Shown: positions 21,692-32,165 of the stretch, one piece after another | How the letters are laid out: each line of letters opens with the position of its first letter | How positions within the stretch are numbered: the first letter of the stretch is position 1 | DNA from: Desmodus rotundus | Taxonomy: Eukaryota > Chordata > Mammalia > Chiroptera > Phyllostomidae | Length of the DNA: 64,000 nt | NCBI RefSeq assembly: GCF_022682495.2 | Contig: NC_071389.1 | Coordinates: 175,584,056 to 175,648,055, forward strand | Reading direction: 5' to 3' | Notes under the pieces: generated by a model | The model's database searches: none | Seen by the model: the letters and a program-made list of their open reading frames with translations, nothing else | Told to the model about the DNA's origin: nothing | Position numbers and translations under genes: made by a program

Positions 21692-23117
21692 CTACAACAA
21701 AAAGAGGAAAGGAAATCTTACTTCCACTAGAATTCATAAGAGCACATTTACAATTAACACTCATTTTTGGTGTAACTGTCAAGTTAATCATTTCTAATGA
21801 AATCAGGGTCTCAAAATGTGAAATTTGGGGAATAAAAAGGGAGCATGAACTGGTAGAAATGAATGACCAGTTCACTATCAAGTGTTCCTGCAAATTCATA
21901 ATAAACTCTTTAACATTGAAAAAAATTAATGGTACAGATTTTTTAAAACACTCCTACTTAGTAATTTACTGTCACCTACATATTAACAAAATGTGAAAAC
22001 AGCTACCGTAAAGTGCTTGGACTCCTTACATTCAATTACTAACACTAAAATAGTGGTTGTGGCAATTACAAACTACTGTCAAAACACCTAATATTTTGAC
22101 CAGACAGGTCGAGTCATTGGAACTAAGAGAAATGGAAAAGCTATCCTAAAGATAATGAAAGTTTTACTTTGATACCAATGCCAACAACCAAGCTAGTTGT
22201 TAAACATATATTATTTCATATCCTCAATATAATTTTGCATGTAAACAGTATTTTTGCTGTCATACAGATGAGAAAAGTAATGTTCAGAAATGCCTCACAA
22301 GAAGCATGTAACAATTTACAAAAATATAACAATTAAAATATTGCTACCAAAAAAAGAATTGCTAAAAGTATCTACACACTTGCATTGTTACAACAAATAA
22401 AATCCCAGAGATATAAGAAACAGCCTTTGGCAAATCAGTCCACAGCTCATCAACTATCTTAATCATTAAATGGGAAGAAAGAGCAAATCGTGAATATGTT
22501 CAAGTTTCTATTGTATTCCCTTTACATCACTGCAAATGGCTCCTCAAGTGACTTTAATAAAGCATGCCGTTTTTATCATATTCTGCAACCAAAATTAAGC
22601 TGTCACAGGTATACAGCACTATATATTGATAAAAATTTTGATATGACATTTCTTATGAAAACATCAGGGTATTAATCCCAACAGCCCTGATGATAGAAAG
22701 TCAAGGTTAAAAAAACTTAAAAAGATCTTTCAGGTAAAAATAGATAGAGACTAGGATCATTGACGAACCTATTAAGGCTCTTACAAATATGTTTTCATGC
22801 TAAGATAAAACAATAAAGTTATAAATTGTGACTATAGTAAAACAAAACAAAGCAAAAACAGCTAGCACAGTAAATAAAGATTACTAAAACTATTTTTAAA
22901 CTTTAAAATAAATGAGTATTAGAATATTCACTTTCTATTCACCACACTAGAAGCATTAGAAATATTTTGAAGATCTCATTTCAATCTTATTTTCACTAAA
23001 TGAAAATGTTTTAACTCCCTTGTAGACTGTAAACTCATTACAAAGCATTTTTTTCCATATAGTATAGTTTTGCAAATCTTCCTGATATTAACACTGAAAA
23101 TGATGATTCCTGAGTTT

Positions 23118-23319
23118 TTTAATTTTATTTATTTGTTTGTTTATTTATAAGGGAAGGGAGGGGGGGAAAGGAAGGAAAGATCAATGTGTGGTTGCCTCTC
23201 TTGTGGCCCTCACTGGGGACCTGGCCTGCAACCCAGGCATGTGCCCTGACTGGGAATTGAACTAGTGACCCTTTGGTTCACAGCTTGTGCTCAATCCACT
23301 GAGCTACACCAGCCAGAGC
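23118..23319 (-). mobile_element. VES SINE
   Basis: Reverse-oriented full-length copy with a T/TTTA-rich tail. Duplications TGATTCCTGAGTTT (23104-23117) and TGATTCCCGAGTTT (23320-23333) flank it, 13 of 14 identical. Sense relative to ATF7IP. Confidence 0.94.
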
Positions 23320-24068
23320 TGATTCCCGAGTTTCTTAGTCCCCAGAGTTTCTAGAGACACAGAGTAACTGGGGGTTGTCTGAAATGAAGGTTTATTTATT
23401 TAGGAAATCGTCATACCACCCAAACAACAAAACTAGCCACAGTTCCTATTAGGGTAAGTGCATGCCAGAAAATCCAAAACACAGCAGAGCCAACTGGCCT
23501 AGTTTGGTCTGCTTCTTTTTATGCATATGTTAGCTTCCTCTTATCTTACAGATATGTCAAAGTTAGCTTGAGATTCCTCATTTTACTCAAAAACCTCTTC
23601 CTATCACCCAATTTCCATATTCCAGTATGCTTAGAGGGCATGACTGGATTATCAATGCTTAAATCAAAATACTCATTAGGAATTTAGAATAGACACACAG
23701 AATTAAAATTTATGCTAGAGTTTTATTTAATAGAAGTCTGAATAAGACAAATGGTATTAACAGATTCTATGGAAAGGAGTAAGCCCCTATCTTTCTTTAA
23801 TTTTTTTTTTGTTCCCAAAGTCTCAAGAGAATCTGAGTGCATCTCCTTCAACCCAGAATAATAACCAAGGGCCCATGCACACACATTTTTAAATATAATT
23901 TCAAGTAGTTCCTGAGACTTCTGAAACTCATCTGAATGCTTAGGTAAAATCTTTCTTCTGCTACAGATAGTTTCTGCTACAATTCCTCTGGCTGAGTATA
24001 GCCTCATTACAAGTTGCCATGTTTTAATATAGATTTCTATGTGTGATATTCTTTCAATCAGACTAGAT

Positions 24069-24330
24069 CAGTGATGTTCCATCAGTATGCCTCAAGAAGT
24101 TTTAAAACATGAAATACCTGACTAGTTAGTTGGGGCACTTGCCTCTTTTCACTTAGATTGTCATATATAAAAATTACAACAGCCAACATAACAATAGCCA
24201 TGTGGTGTGAATGAATCAAAATTATACCTATTTTTTGTCAGATCAGCAAAAAATATATTTTTTGGTGTACCGGAGAATTTTAGTAATTAGTTTATGTGTG
24301 CCATGAGATGAAAAAGGTTGAAAATTGTTG
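24069..24330. mobile_element. hAT-type miniature transposon
   Basis: 262 bp starting CAGTGATGTTCCATCAGTAT and ending in AAGGTTGAAAATTGTTG. It is flanked by 8-bp duplications GACTAGAT (24061-24068) and GACTGGAC (24331-24338), 6 of 8 identical with two transitions. The internal text (TTTTTTGTCAGATCAGCAAA, TTTATGTGTGCCATGAGATG) matches a recurring mammalian hAT MITE. Terminal inverted repeats are short and eroded. Confidence 0.72.
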
Positions 24331-25054
24331 GACTGGACAGTAAGCTCACTAGATGCAGGTACTACATCTTTAATTTTAGTAATCCTAAAATCTTTGGGAA
24401 ATGGCTGAGACAAAGTAGATGTTTAATATCTATCTGGTGACTGTTATTTTAATAAGATTCCACTAAATAAAGGTAGAAAAGGTATGTTGTAGAGGATTGG
24501 AGACAGAATTTATATCCCGAGTTAATTTTTTTACATTTTTAGAATTGCCCTTTATAGAACTATACTCCAAGGAAATATAGACAGAACTGTTGCCTTAGAT
24601 CAGGGGTTGGCAAACATGAACAGGCAATTTATAGGCAAGGAAATACAGATGTCCACTAAGCATGTAAAGATTTTCAACCACATTAAACAAAAAAATGTGG
24701 TGTTACTGGTAATGTGACTTCTCTAGAAATTTTGAGTTTTACTTAACACAAAGTTCCAAGTAATATCTTCCACAGCAAATTGTTTGTGTTCCTTTTAAAG
24801 CAAAACTCAGGAGAGAAAAGTATATTTTGTTGTCTCTAATTCTTTTCCTCTCATTCTCTCTGAAACCCAATCTCAATCAGGCTTTCAATTCCACTGTTCC
24901 TTATCAACTGATATGCTGGTCATTAAAATTTCTCTTTCATCTTACTTAACAAAAGCAGCATTTGATAATTAACTATGCCCTCCTCTGTGAAACATACTCT
25001 TTACTTGATTTCTAAGACAACAAAATCCCGTTCAGAGCTGCTATTAGTCTCCTT

Positions 25055-25260
25055 TGCTGGTTCTTCCTCTTCTCCCCAACCTGTCAACACTGGAATACCA
25101 AGAGCTCAGTTTTTGGATCTCCTCTTCTCTCCATTTATACTCACTCTGAGCTGATCTAATCTTATTGCTCAACTTCAACTAATGTCTGTCTATATGCTAC
25201 CTACTTCCAAATTTTCTAGACAGCCCAAGCCTTTGCCCTGAAATTCATACATGTTATCTG
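25055..25260 (+). repeat. L2-like LINE fragment (old)
   Basis: Decayed text such as CACTGGAATACCAAGAGCTC, TTGGATCTCCTCTTCTCTCC and GCCCAAGCCTTTGCCCTGAA resembles an ancient mammalian LINE2-type repeat. Assignment is by memory only. Confidence 0.45.
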
Positions 25261-27845
25261 ACTTGAGCAGCAACAGTTATTTGAAGCTGTTCTTCCTCCT
25301 ATACTCACTCCCCTTTCTAAAACCTGTTTCATTTTTGGTATTCCTCAATGCTGAAAAGAAAATCTGCAACTTACACATCAATGTAAGGAATAATGTTAAG
25401 GTTCCATAAAGAAAAGCCAAATACATAAGAAGTAGCTGAATATAAATAGGTGAATATAATAAAGAATTTTAGCTGAACATAATAAATAGTGACAACAGAT
25501 TAGTAAATTTTAATTTACTAAACCATAACAATTCTATTACTACTAACCTAGAGCAAAAGTAGAAAAAACCTGGAATTCTATTCCCATGCAATTGTCCTCA
25601 TTAGCATTTATTTTCATATCATTTATCTTAAATATCCAATGAACAGGGGAAAACAAATCAACCACAGATATATTTTAAACTGAAATATAATCTAGAAGAA
25701 AACTATGTCAGAATTTAATATAAAATCTATTATATTCTAAAACAGATTTTTCTCAGTAACATTAATAGCACTGTTTAAAAATAAAAAGCGAGTAGAGAAC
25801 TTTCCTTCTTATTTCTCTACAAGAAATAGAATGAGAAGGCCCCAAAAGGAGGGAAAAAATGAAGAATGCAGTAACCCAAAATCTAAGGAGAGTCTCGAGA
25901 GAGGGGCTGTTTAAGAGGTCATCCAAGTATGAGAGAATGAAGACCAAAAACAGATGTCCCTGGATTTAACAACATGAACATCAATGTCATTTTACTGAGA
26001 AGAATTAGGAGGAGGGCTGGTAAGGTGGAAATCAAAATTCAATTAAGTTCAAGAATAAACAGGAGGAGAAGAAACGGTGCTAGTTTTGTTAACATAATTT
26101 GAAGAATGGCTCTAAAAGAAAGAGATGGAACAGTAGCTAGACAAGAGTTCATAGTATAGAGTGTACATGGAAGGTATAACTAATGTTTACCTTCCTTTAG
26201 TGTTGTTTGAACTCTCCCAGAGAAAAATCTTTATTTTCTTATGCTTCTTAGACTATGATTTTAATCATTTAGGCAGTACCAGTTATGAAATAGTATTATA
26301 TAAAAATATGATAGTGCCTTCTTCAGGCCTACTAAGGTATATCTGCAATACTTTTTAGGTCTTTCTTCTTTCTTTGTAAAATTAAAATAGCTTTTCTATT
26401 TGCTTTCTGATATCTTTCGTTACTTTTTGTTGCTGCTCAGATCCATTATAACTGCTATATTTAAAACAAACTTGCTAAAGTGCCTGAAATTAAGGTTTTC
26501 TATCAGTACAGCATATAAATGTTAATAAAGGGAAGAGCCAGACTTCAGTACTTCAATTTATACTTCTGTGTTCTGAAAACATTAAAATTTAGTTAAGAAT
26601 AAAGAATTTGATAAAAGTAATACCTCAGGAGGTGCAACATTCTGCTACCATATAAAAAGAACAGAGTACAGTTTATGAACCAATCAAGAAAGAAACTATA
26701 CTTCAACCCAAATACACAAAATTTCCTTGGAGGAGAAATGAAAAAATAAAAGTTTAGTTACCAGCTAAGAAATTAAATCTACTGGTAAACTTCCTCTGCT
26801 AATAGCATACAATCAGATAAGAGTCTAAAAGTAAGGAACCAAAAATAAAACCAACTTTAAATTTTGAAGTATGCAACATGGATGGCGTAACATTCATCTC
26901 TCTGCATTTTAGAACATTGTGTGGGAGGAATGGTCTCCAATATCAAGATTTATAAAATGTATAAACTCACTAAATAATAAGTTACAATGTCCTATGTCTT
27001 TCTTATACAGACTATTAAAAGGTGTTTTTAAAGGACTTGCCCCAGTATCACTCTTTATATAAAATGTAAATTTCATGTCATTCTCTGCTTGAAAGCATTC
27101 AATGGCTCCCCAGTGCTATCAAAATACATTAGCCTTGTAACCAAGGTCCTCCATGATATACTTCTACTACCAATTATTCATTCATTACCCAAATATTTAT
27201 TTTGGCTTGATGGTGGTGACTCAGCAGAGTAGTAATAGCAGTGAAGATGGTAAGAAAACACTAGATTATAGATCTATTCTGAAGGTAAAGACAACAGAAT
27301 TTCCCAATGTACTGAATATGGGATATGAAAGAAAAAGAAAGAATGGCTCCAAGATTTTTGGCCTGAGCAAGTAGGACAAAGCTGCAGTTAAGAGAGATTA
27401 TCTTCATTAAAAATGGGTATTATACAATAGTGAAAAGCAAGTGCTTCCCAGAATACAGCTTATATTCTCCTTAAGTTATCCTCCTGTAAAATACCAGAAT
27501 ACCAATTTAACATTATTATCGTATTCACAGCCTTGTATTTAATGGCCTGTGTTTTAATTCTTGTCTCAGTCCTGAGGGCAAATACTACATTTTACCTTTA
27601 AATTTTCAAAACTATTAAGAGCCTGACTTGTCACTATATAGGTTTACTGAATGAAAAGATGCTCTTTGGGAATAAGGTCATCTTTTAATAATAAAAAATT
27701 TCTACCCCAAAAGCTGGTTCAAATATACTGGGGGGAAACTACCCCTGTGTCTCCTAGTCCTGTCTCATGTTTTCATTCTTTGAACAAACTAGAAACCAGA
27801 TGCTGTCTCATACAATAAGGTCATCCCTCTCAGAAAGTTCTAACA

Positions 27846-28015
27846 ACCCTGGCCAGGTAGCTCAGTTGGTTAGAGAGCTGTCCTGATACATCAAAATTAC
27901 AGGTTTGATTGATGGTCAGGGCACATACAAGAATCAACCAATGAATGCATAAATAAGGGGAACAACAAATCAATGTCTCTCTCTTTCTCTAAAATCAATA
28001 CAAAAAATTTAAAAG
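27846..28015 (+). mobile_element. VES-related SINE
   Basis: Plus-strand copy with head CCCTGGCCAGGTAGCTCAGT, A box, ACAGGTTTGATTGATGGTCA, the GGGCACATACAAGAATCAAC variant core and a CT-rich end. This core (AATCAACCAATGAATGCATA) marks a different VES subfamily from most other copies here; the copies at 55252 and 59733 share it. Confidence 0.88.
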
Positions 28016-28479
28016 GATGCTCTAGCATTAAGAACATAAAGATGTCATGCCCGTCTGAAAGGAACTGACAAAGTTTCATATAGGAATATTTGAATTTGAC
28101 CATGAAAGCAAAGTAGGATTTTCTCTTTCTCTCCTTTTTCTCTCAATATTTAGGTTTTAGAAAGATCATTCAGAAGATAAGAGGGAAGATAGTAGATTGG
28201 GTAAAATCAAGGGGGCAAGGGAAGCATATGGATAATGTCTTCATCAAACATATAATCAGCTTCAAGGTTTCTGGCTTCCAGCAATGGTGGTGTCATTTAC
28301 CAAACAAAAAATAATAAAAGAAACCAGATTTCAATGGGAAAATCAATTGTAAAATGCTATTTGTAACACTTGAAGCAAATAAACTAGATTTTTATATTGC
28401 TACTCAATGGTAAGAACAATTGCTCTAGGACTTTGATCAATTGTGTACTGACTTGAAATTGTTATCTCATAGTGTTTAT

Positions 28480-28600
28480 ACTGATCCATCTTATCACTTC
28501 CTAGACTATAAACACCTTGCGGATAAGGGCCATATTTTCCTCTTACTTTATCTTCCTTCTTAGAGCTTCACACAATGCCTCCCACAGAATGGATACTTTA
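28480..28600 (+). repeat. L2-like 3' end
   Basis: The text TCCTAGACTATAAACACCTT, GCGGATAAGGGCCATATTTT, CACACAATGCCTCCCACAGA has the classic layout of an L2 3' end (length-of-stay sentence ending near GGATACTT). Confidence 0.6.
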
Positions 28601-28770
28601 TAATTCTGAATTCTGTGAAATTAAGAATCTATCAAGTTAAGAGGTCATTTTAGCCACCATCATTCTAACTTTCTCTGCAACTAAAAGAAATTTAAATCTT
28701 TATGAGAATGTTTTATTCAACAGTTCATTAAAGCTATTCAAAAAAAATTAAATTTAAATAATATGCTAAC

Positions 28771-30409
28771 CTGGAGAGCATGTCTCATTTTGTGATAGAA
28801 CTTCAGACTCATCTTTTTCACCTGAAATATCCTCTTCATCAGAGAGAACCAAAAAGGCTTCTTTTGGCAAACTCTCACTACTTTCTTGTTTAGATGGTGA
28901 CCCAAAAGAACCTTCCATCTTCTCTTCCAAATCTGGATTTGTTTCATCAATTGGAAGGAGACAAGTTTTAGAAAAGCAAGTAAGTTCATCTTCAGCAGGT
29001 GCAAGCTTTTCCAAAATAGGAATAATTTCATCTGTCTCCATAGAATCTGTATTTTCTAATATATTCTCATTTTTGTCATCTTTTATAACATTTTCACTAA
29101 TGGATTCTGTGAGGTCGGTAGAATTTTCATCTTCATTCTTTTCATTTTGGTCAATTTCTGTACTGCTAGATATAGCTTCTTCTTCAAGAACAGGTTCTGT
29201 GACTGTATCTTCCTCTAACTGCTTTTCATTTTCAGGAGGTAGATCTGGACAAATAATTGTATCATCTGCTTCTAGAGTTTCCTCATCGGCATCAATATTA
29301 CTATCAGCTTTATTTTTCTCATCAAAGGAGAAAATTTCGTCTAACTTTTCATCATCCCCATTTTTTTCAAGAAAACCATGATCTTTATTGCTAGGCTCTA
29401 TATTGTCAGTGTCAGGAACTGGCTCACAAACTGGTACAGAACTTGGTTCAAAGGTGGGATCAAAGGCTGATTCAGAAGTTGGTTTATCAGAAGTCAGTTC
29501 ATCAGAGACCAAGTCACCAGAGGCTGGATCAGCAGAGGCCTGATCACCAGTGGTTAGATCACCGCAAGCTGGATCACAAGAAGCCAGATCACCAGAGGCT
29601 GGATCATCACAGGCCAGATCATTGGAGGCTGAATTATCAGAGGTCGGATCACTGGAGATTGGTTCACTGGAGACCAATTCACTAGGGACTGGTTCACCGG
29701 AGACCAGTTCATCAGAGACAGGTTCACCAGGTGTCAGTTCACTAGAGACTGGATCTCTGGTGACTGGCTCACCAGAGCCTGGCTCACCAGAGACCGGTTC
29801 ACCAGAGACCAGTTCACCAGAGACCGACTCACCAGAGACAGAGTCACCAGAGGCAGGATCACCAGAGGCAGGCTCATCAGAGGTGCGAACACCAGACGTG
29901 GGATCACCAGAGGTGGGATCACCAGAGGTGGGATCACTACAGGTTAATACTTCAGAGGCCAGATCTCCAGAGGCTGGTGGATCTCCAATATCCTGATCAC
30001 CTGAAGCTGGATCACCAGAAACTGGTTCAGTGGTCAGTTTAGAGGTTATTTCAGGAGTTATATTACTAGGAGACAAAGGTTCACACTTTAACTCATCATC
30101 TGGCTTGTTTTTTACATTAACATTTAAGGAACAAGATGTTTCTTTCCATTCTGAGTTACTTTTTTCAGGGTTAAAGCAAAATTCTTCAAGGCCATTCACC
30201 TCGTCCTTGTCATTAATATAATCCATATTTTCCAAAGGTGATGTTGGGTCCAAATCTCCATTTTCATGATTACCATTTAACAGCTTGGCATCAGTTTTGA
30301 ACAGTTCTTCTTTGACCTTGTAAACTGCTTCCAGTTGTTGACGATCACTCACCCTCATTGTTTTTCGAGCCTTAAAGACTTTTTTCTGAGGTTCTTCTAT
30401 ACCATCCAT
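28771..30409 (-). CDS. ATF7IP: ATF7IP start-codon exon, residues 1-546 plus one base
   Basis: 1639 nt. The start codon is at 30409-30407 in a good context (A at -3, G at +4), seven bases after the acceptor TTAAAG. It begins MDGIEEPQKKVFKARKTMRV, the conserved ATF7IP N-terminus; residues 1-40 are basic and probably helical. Residues about 128-312 form a five-residue repeat array (x-S-G-D/E-P). Residues 340-546 are very acidic (Asp/Glu runs) and disordered. FLVLSDEEDISGEKDE at 519-534 resembles a phosphorylation-regulated SUMO-interacting motif; this is inference, as the known one lies near the C-terminus. The exon ends CTCCAG with donor GTTAGC at 28770. The open frame continues one codon into the intron, so the exon end was set by the donor and by phase with the next exon. 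Confidence 0.97.
29474..30028 (-). repeat. ATF7IP: In-frame 15-bp minisatellite encoding the ATF7IP pentapeptide array
   Basis: About 37 imperfect 15-bp units encode x-S-G-D/E-P pentapeptides across residues 128-312. The centre (residues about 158-245) is most regular, with neighbouring units such as SGDPTSGDPTSG and SGEPVSGEPGSGEPV. The period is a multiple of three, so gain or loss of units keeps the frame. The same array gives long accidental open frames on the plus strand. The human protein has a homologous but differently arranged array. Confidence 0.95.
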
Positions 30410-30442
30410 TTTGAATCTTTAAAGAGAGAGAGAGAGAGAGAG
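30410..30442 (-). promoter_or_regulatory. ATF7IP: Splice acceptor and 5' UTR end of the start-codon exon; (CT)10 polypyrimidine tract
   Basis: In gene orientation a pure (CT)10 run (30442-30423) is followed by TTTAAAG, then exon bases 30416-30410 and the ATG. The microsatellite therefore serves as the polypyrimidine tract of the acceptor that brings in the start codon. The upstream exon or exons are non-coding and lie farther 5'. Confidence 0.85.
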
Positions 30443-30954
30443 TTTAATAACTGAAACAGAAACCATCTAATTATACACTTACTGTAAATTGATCTTACAA
30501 GCAAACAGCACTTCCTGTAATTTTGAAATGACCTATAGAAAGCGTAACAATCCATGCTGTATGTTAATTATAATATTTATTAATTTATGTAATATAAAAT
30601 CGATAATAGGTATTGTCCACAGATCAATTACCAGAAGTATTAGAAAAAAGTGACTAGTTTTCATTCTTAGTAAGCTTAATGAGTTCAGAGTCTCATGGAA
30701 ATAAAAAAGTAGGTGGAGAAAAAAAACAGGTAAGAGAATGAAAAGAGCAAGGGTATGGGAAAGAGGTACAGAGATAAGGAAGAAAGAAGGGAAAATTAGG
30801 AAAGACAAAGGAAAGATTTAAGAGATGCCATCAGGAAAGTGAAAAGACAATTCACACAATAGAGGGAAATGTCTGCAAATAATCTATCTGATGAGATAAT
30901 TTGTATCTAGAAAATAGAAAACGCTGTTACAACTGAGTAACAACAACAACAAAA

Positions 30955-31540
30955 ATTTAAAAATGGGCAAAGGACTTGAACAGACATTCCTTACAGGGGC
31001 ATCCAACCTTTTGATGTCTCTGGGCCACACTGAAAGAAGAAGAGTTGTCTTGGGCGACACACTAAAGACACAAACACCAACAAAAACTGATGAGCACAAA
31101 AAAGGTTTTAAGTAAATTTACGATTCACACAGAAGGAGAACACCATGTGAAGACTGGAGTTAGGCTGTCACGAGCCACACCTAAGAGGAAGGTCTGGAAC
31201 AGATACTCTCTTAGTTCTACGAGTATGGCCCTGCCAACACCTTGATTTCAAAATTCTAGCCTCCTAAAAGATACACAAAAAGGCAATAGATAATAAGCAA
31301 TAAATATGAAAAGAGGCTCAACATCATTGGTCATCAGAGAAATGTAAATGAAAACCACAATGATATAACACTTTACACACAACGGGATAACTATAATCAA
31401 AGAGAAAAACAAGTATTGGCAAGTATGGGCAAACTGGAACTCTCACACAATGGTGATGGAGTAGTAAAATGGCGCAGCTGATTTGGAAAACAGTCTGGCA
31501 GTTCCTCAACACGGTAAACATTAATCATTACTTTTCAATC
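30955..31540 (+). repeat. L1M-type LINE fragment with nested hAT and LTR pieces
   Basis: The left part AAATGGGCAAAGGACTTGAA continues after an interruption at about 31265 with AAGCAATAAATATGAAAAGA, then GCTCAACATCATTGGTCATC and AATGGCGCAGCTGATTTGGA. This is late ORF2 text of an old L1. The interruption (30994-31264) holds a hAT-type start and an LTR fragment. Confidence 0.72.
30994..31130 (+). mobile_element. hAT-type element, left part
   Basis: It starts CAGGGGCATCCAACCTTTTG and continues with GGCCACACTGAAAGAAGAAG and AAAAAGGTTTTAAGTAAATT, a recurrent mammalian hAT MITE text. The expected mirror end is not found; sequence related to an LTR follows from about 31131 to 31264 (ACCATGTGAAGACTGGAGTT). 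The preceding ATTCCTTA may be one half of the 8-bp duplication. Confidence 0.6.
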
Positions 31541-31829
31541 TTTCCTTTTTTATAAGGTATATATATAAAGCTATAAATTTCCCCCTAAGCACTGTTTTAC
31601 CTGCATCTCACATTTTGATGTGTTATATTTTCATTGTTGTTGTGTTAAAATATATTTTAATTTCTATTGTAATTTCTTTCATTGATGAGTTATTTAGAAG
31701 TATTTTTTTTTAAAGCAACACATTATGACCATGTGTAGCTCATTAAAAAAAAAATACAAGGTTGGTTTCACATTCAAAAATCAAGCAATGTCATAAAGCA
31801 TTATGATTTTTTTTTCAGCCCAACCAAGG

Positions 31830-32165
31830 TATCCACTTGATAAAAATCAGAGTCCTATTCCTCAATGCCTGAGAATGTGATCTTACTTGGCTAGGGTCTT
31901 TCCAAAAATAATCAAGTTAAAATACTGTCATTAGAATGGGTCCTAATCCAATATTAACTGGTGTCCTTATAAAAAGGGGAACTTTTGTACGGAGACACGC
32001 ACATAGGGAGAGCACCATGTGAAGCCTGGAGTTAGGCTGCCACAAGCCACAGCTGGGAGGAAGGTCTGGATCAGATCCTCCCTTAGCTCCAGAAGGAGCA
32101 TGGCCCTGCCAACACCTTGATTTCTAGCCTCCAAAACTGTGAGACACTAAGTTTCTGTTATTTGG
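31830..32165 (+). mobile_element. LTR fragment, ERVL-MaLR-like
   Basis: Text GAATGTGATCTTACTTGGCT, CCTAATCCAATATTAACTGG, TGTCCTTATAAAAAGGGGAA and CCAACACCTTGATTTCTAGC, then CCTCCAAAACTGTGAGACAC. It is the same LTR group as 17734-18195. 31131-31264 is very similar to its second half, so a piece of it is present twice within a kilobase. Confidence 0.68.

Larger units (their letters stand above)
21692..28770 (-). other. ATF7IP: ATF7IP intron after the start-codon exon
   Basis: A 7.1-kb intron. It contains a MIR-like stretch (about 22195-22300), VES SINEs (23118-23319, 27846-28015), a hAT MITE (24069-24330), a hAT/L1 remnant near 24600-24720, an L2-like stretch (about 25055-25260) and an L2-like 3' end (28480-28600). 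23340-24060 and 25400-27000 show no element I can name. No further exon was seen. Confidence 0.88.
1..30416 (-). other. ATF7IP: ATF7IP gene, 5' half (start-codon exon through sixth exon)
   Basis: The minus strand carries five coding exons that join in frame into the first 689 residues of ATF7IP (MCAF1). The protein is a nuclear cofactor. In studied mammals it binds and stabilises the H3K9 methyltransferase SETDB1, contacts ATF7, MBD1 and SUMO, and supports heterochromatin and HUSH-linked silencing. Recognition rests on the N-terminus (MDGIEEPQKKVFKARKTMRV), the Ser-Gly-Asp/Glu-Pro repeat array, the RRKRSKSED basic stretch and the QWLLEEKLCALQ coiled coil, all in the expected order. Intact splice sites and large introns exclude a processed copy. 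The paralogue ATF7IP2 is unlikely because it lacks this long repetitive N-terminal exon. The C-terminal half (Pro/Thr-rich region, the known SUMO-interacting motif, fibronectin type III domain) must lie beyond position 1. Confidence 0.96.

Noticed and set aside
23723..24007. 94-codon minus-strand open frame in the intron after the start-codon exon
   Set aside because: Unrecognised protein, no splice consensus at plausible ends, ordinary length for chance in AT-rich DNA.
29443..29996. Long plus-strand open frames (80 and 148 codons) rich in S-P-E-A-G repeats
   Set aside because: They are antisense shadows of the 15-bp ATF7IP minisatellite; a period divisible by three keeps several frames open together. 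No promoter or splice support.
29474..30028. Regularly spaced direct repeats that could suggest a CRISPR array
   Set aside because: Units are contiguous 15-mers without spacers and encode conserved ATF7IP residues.
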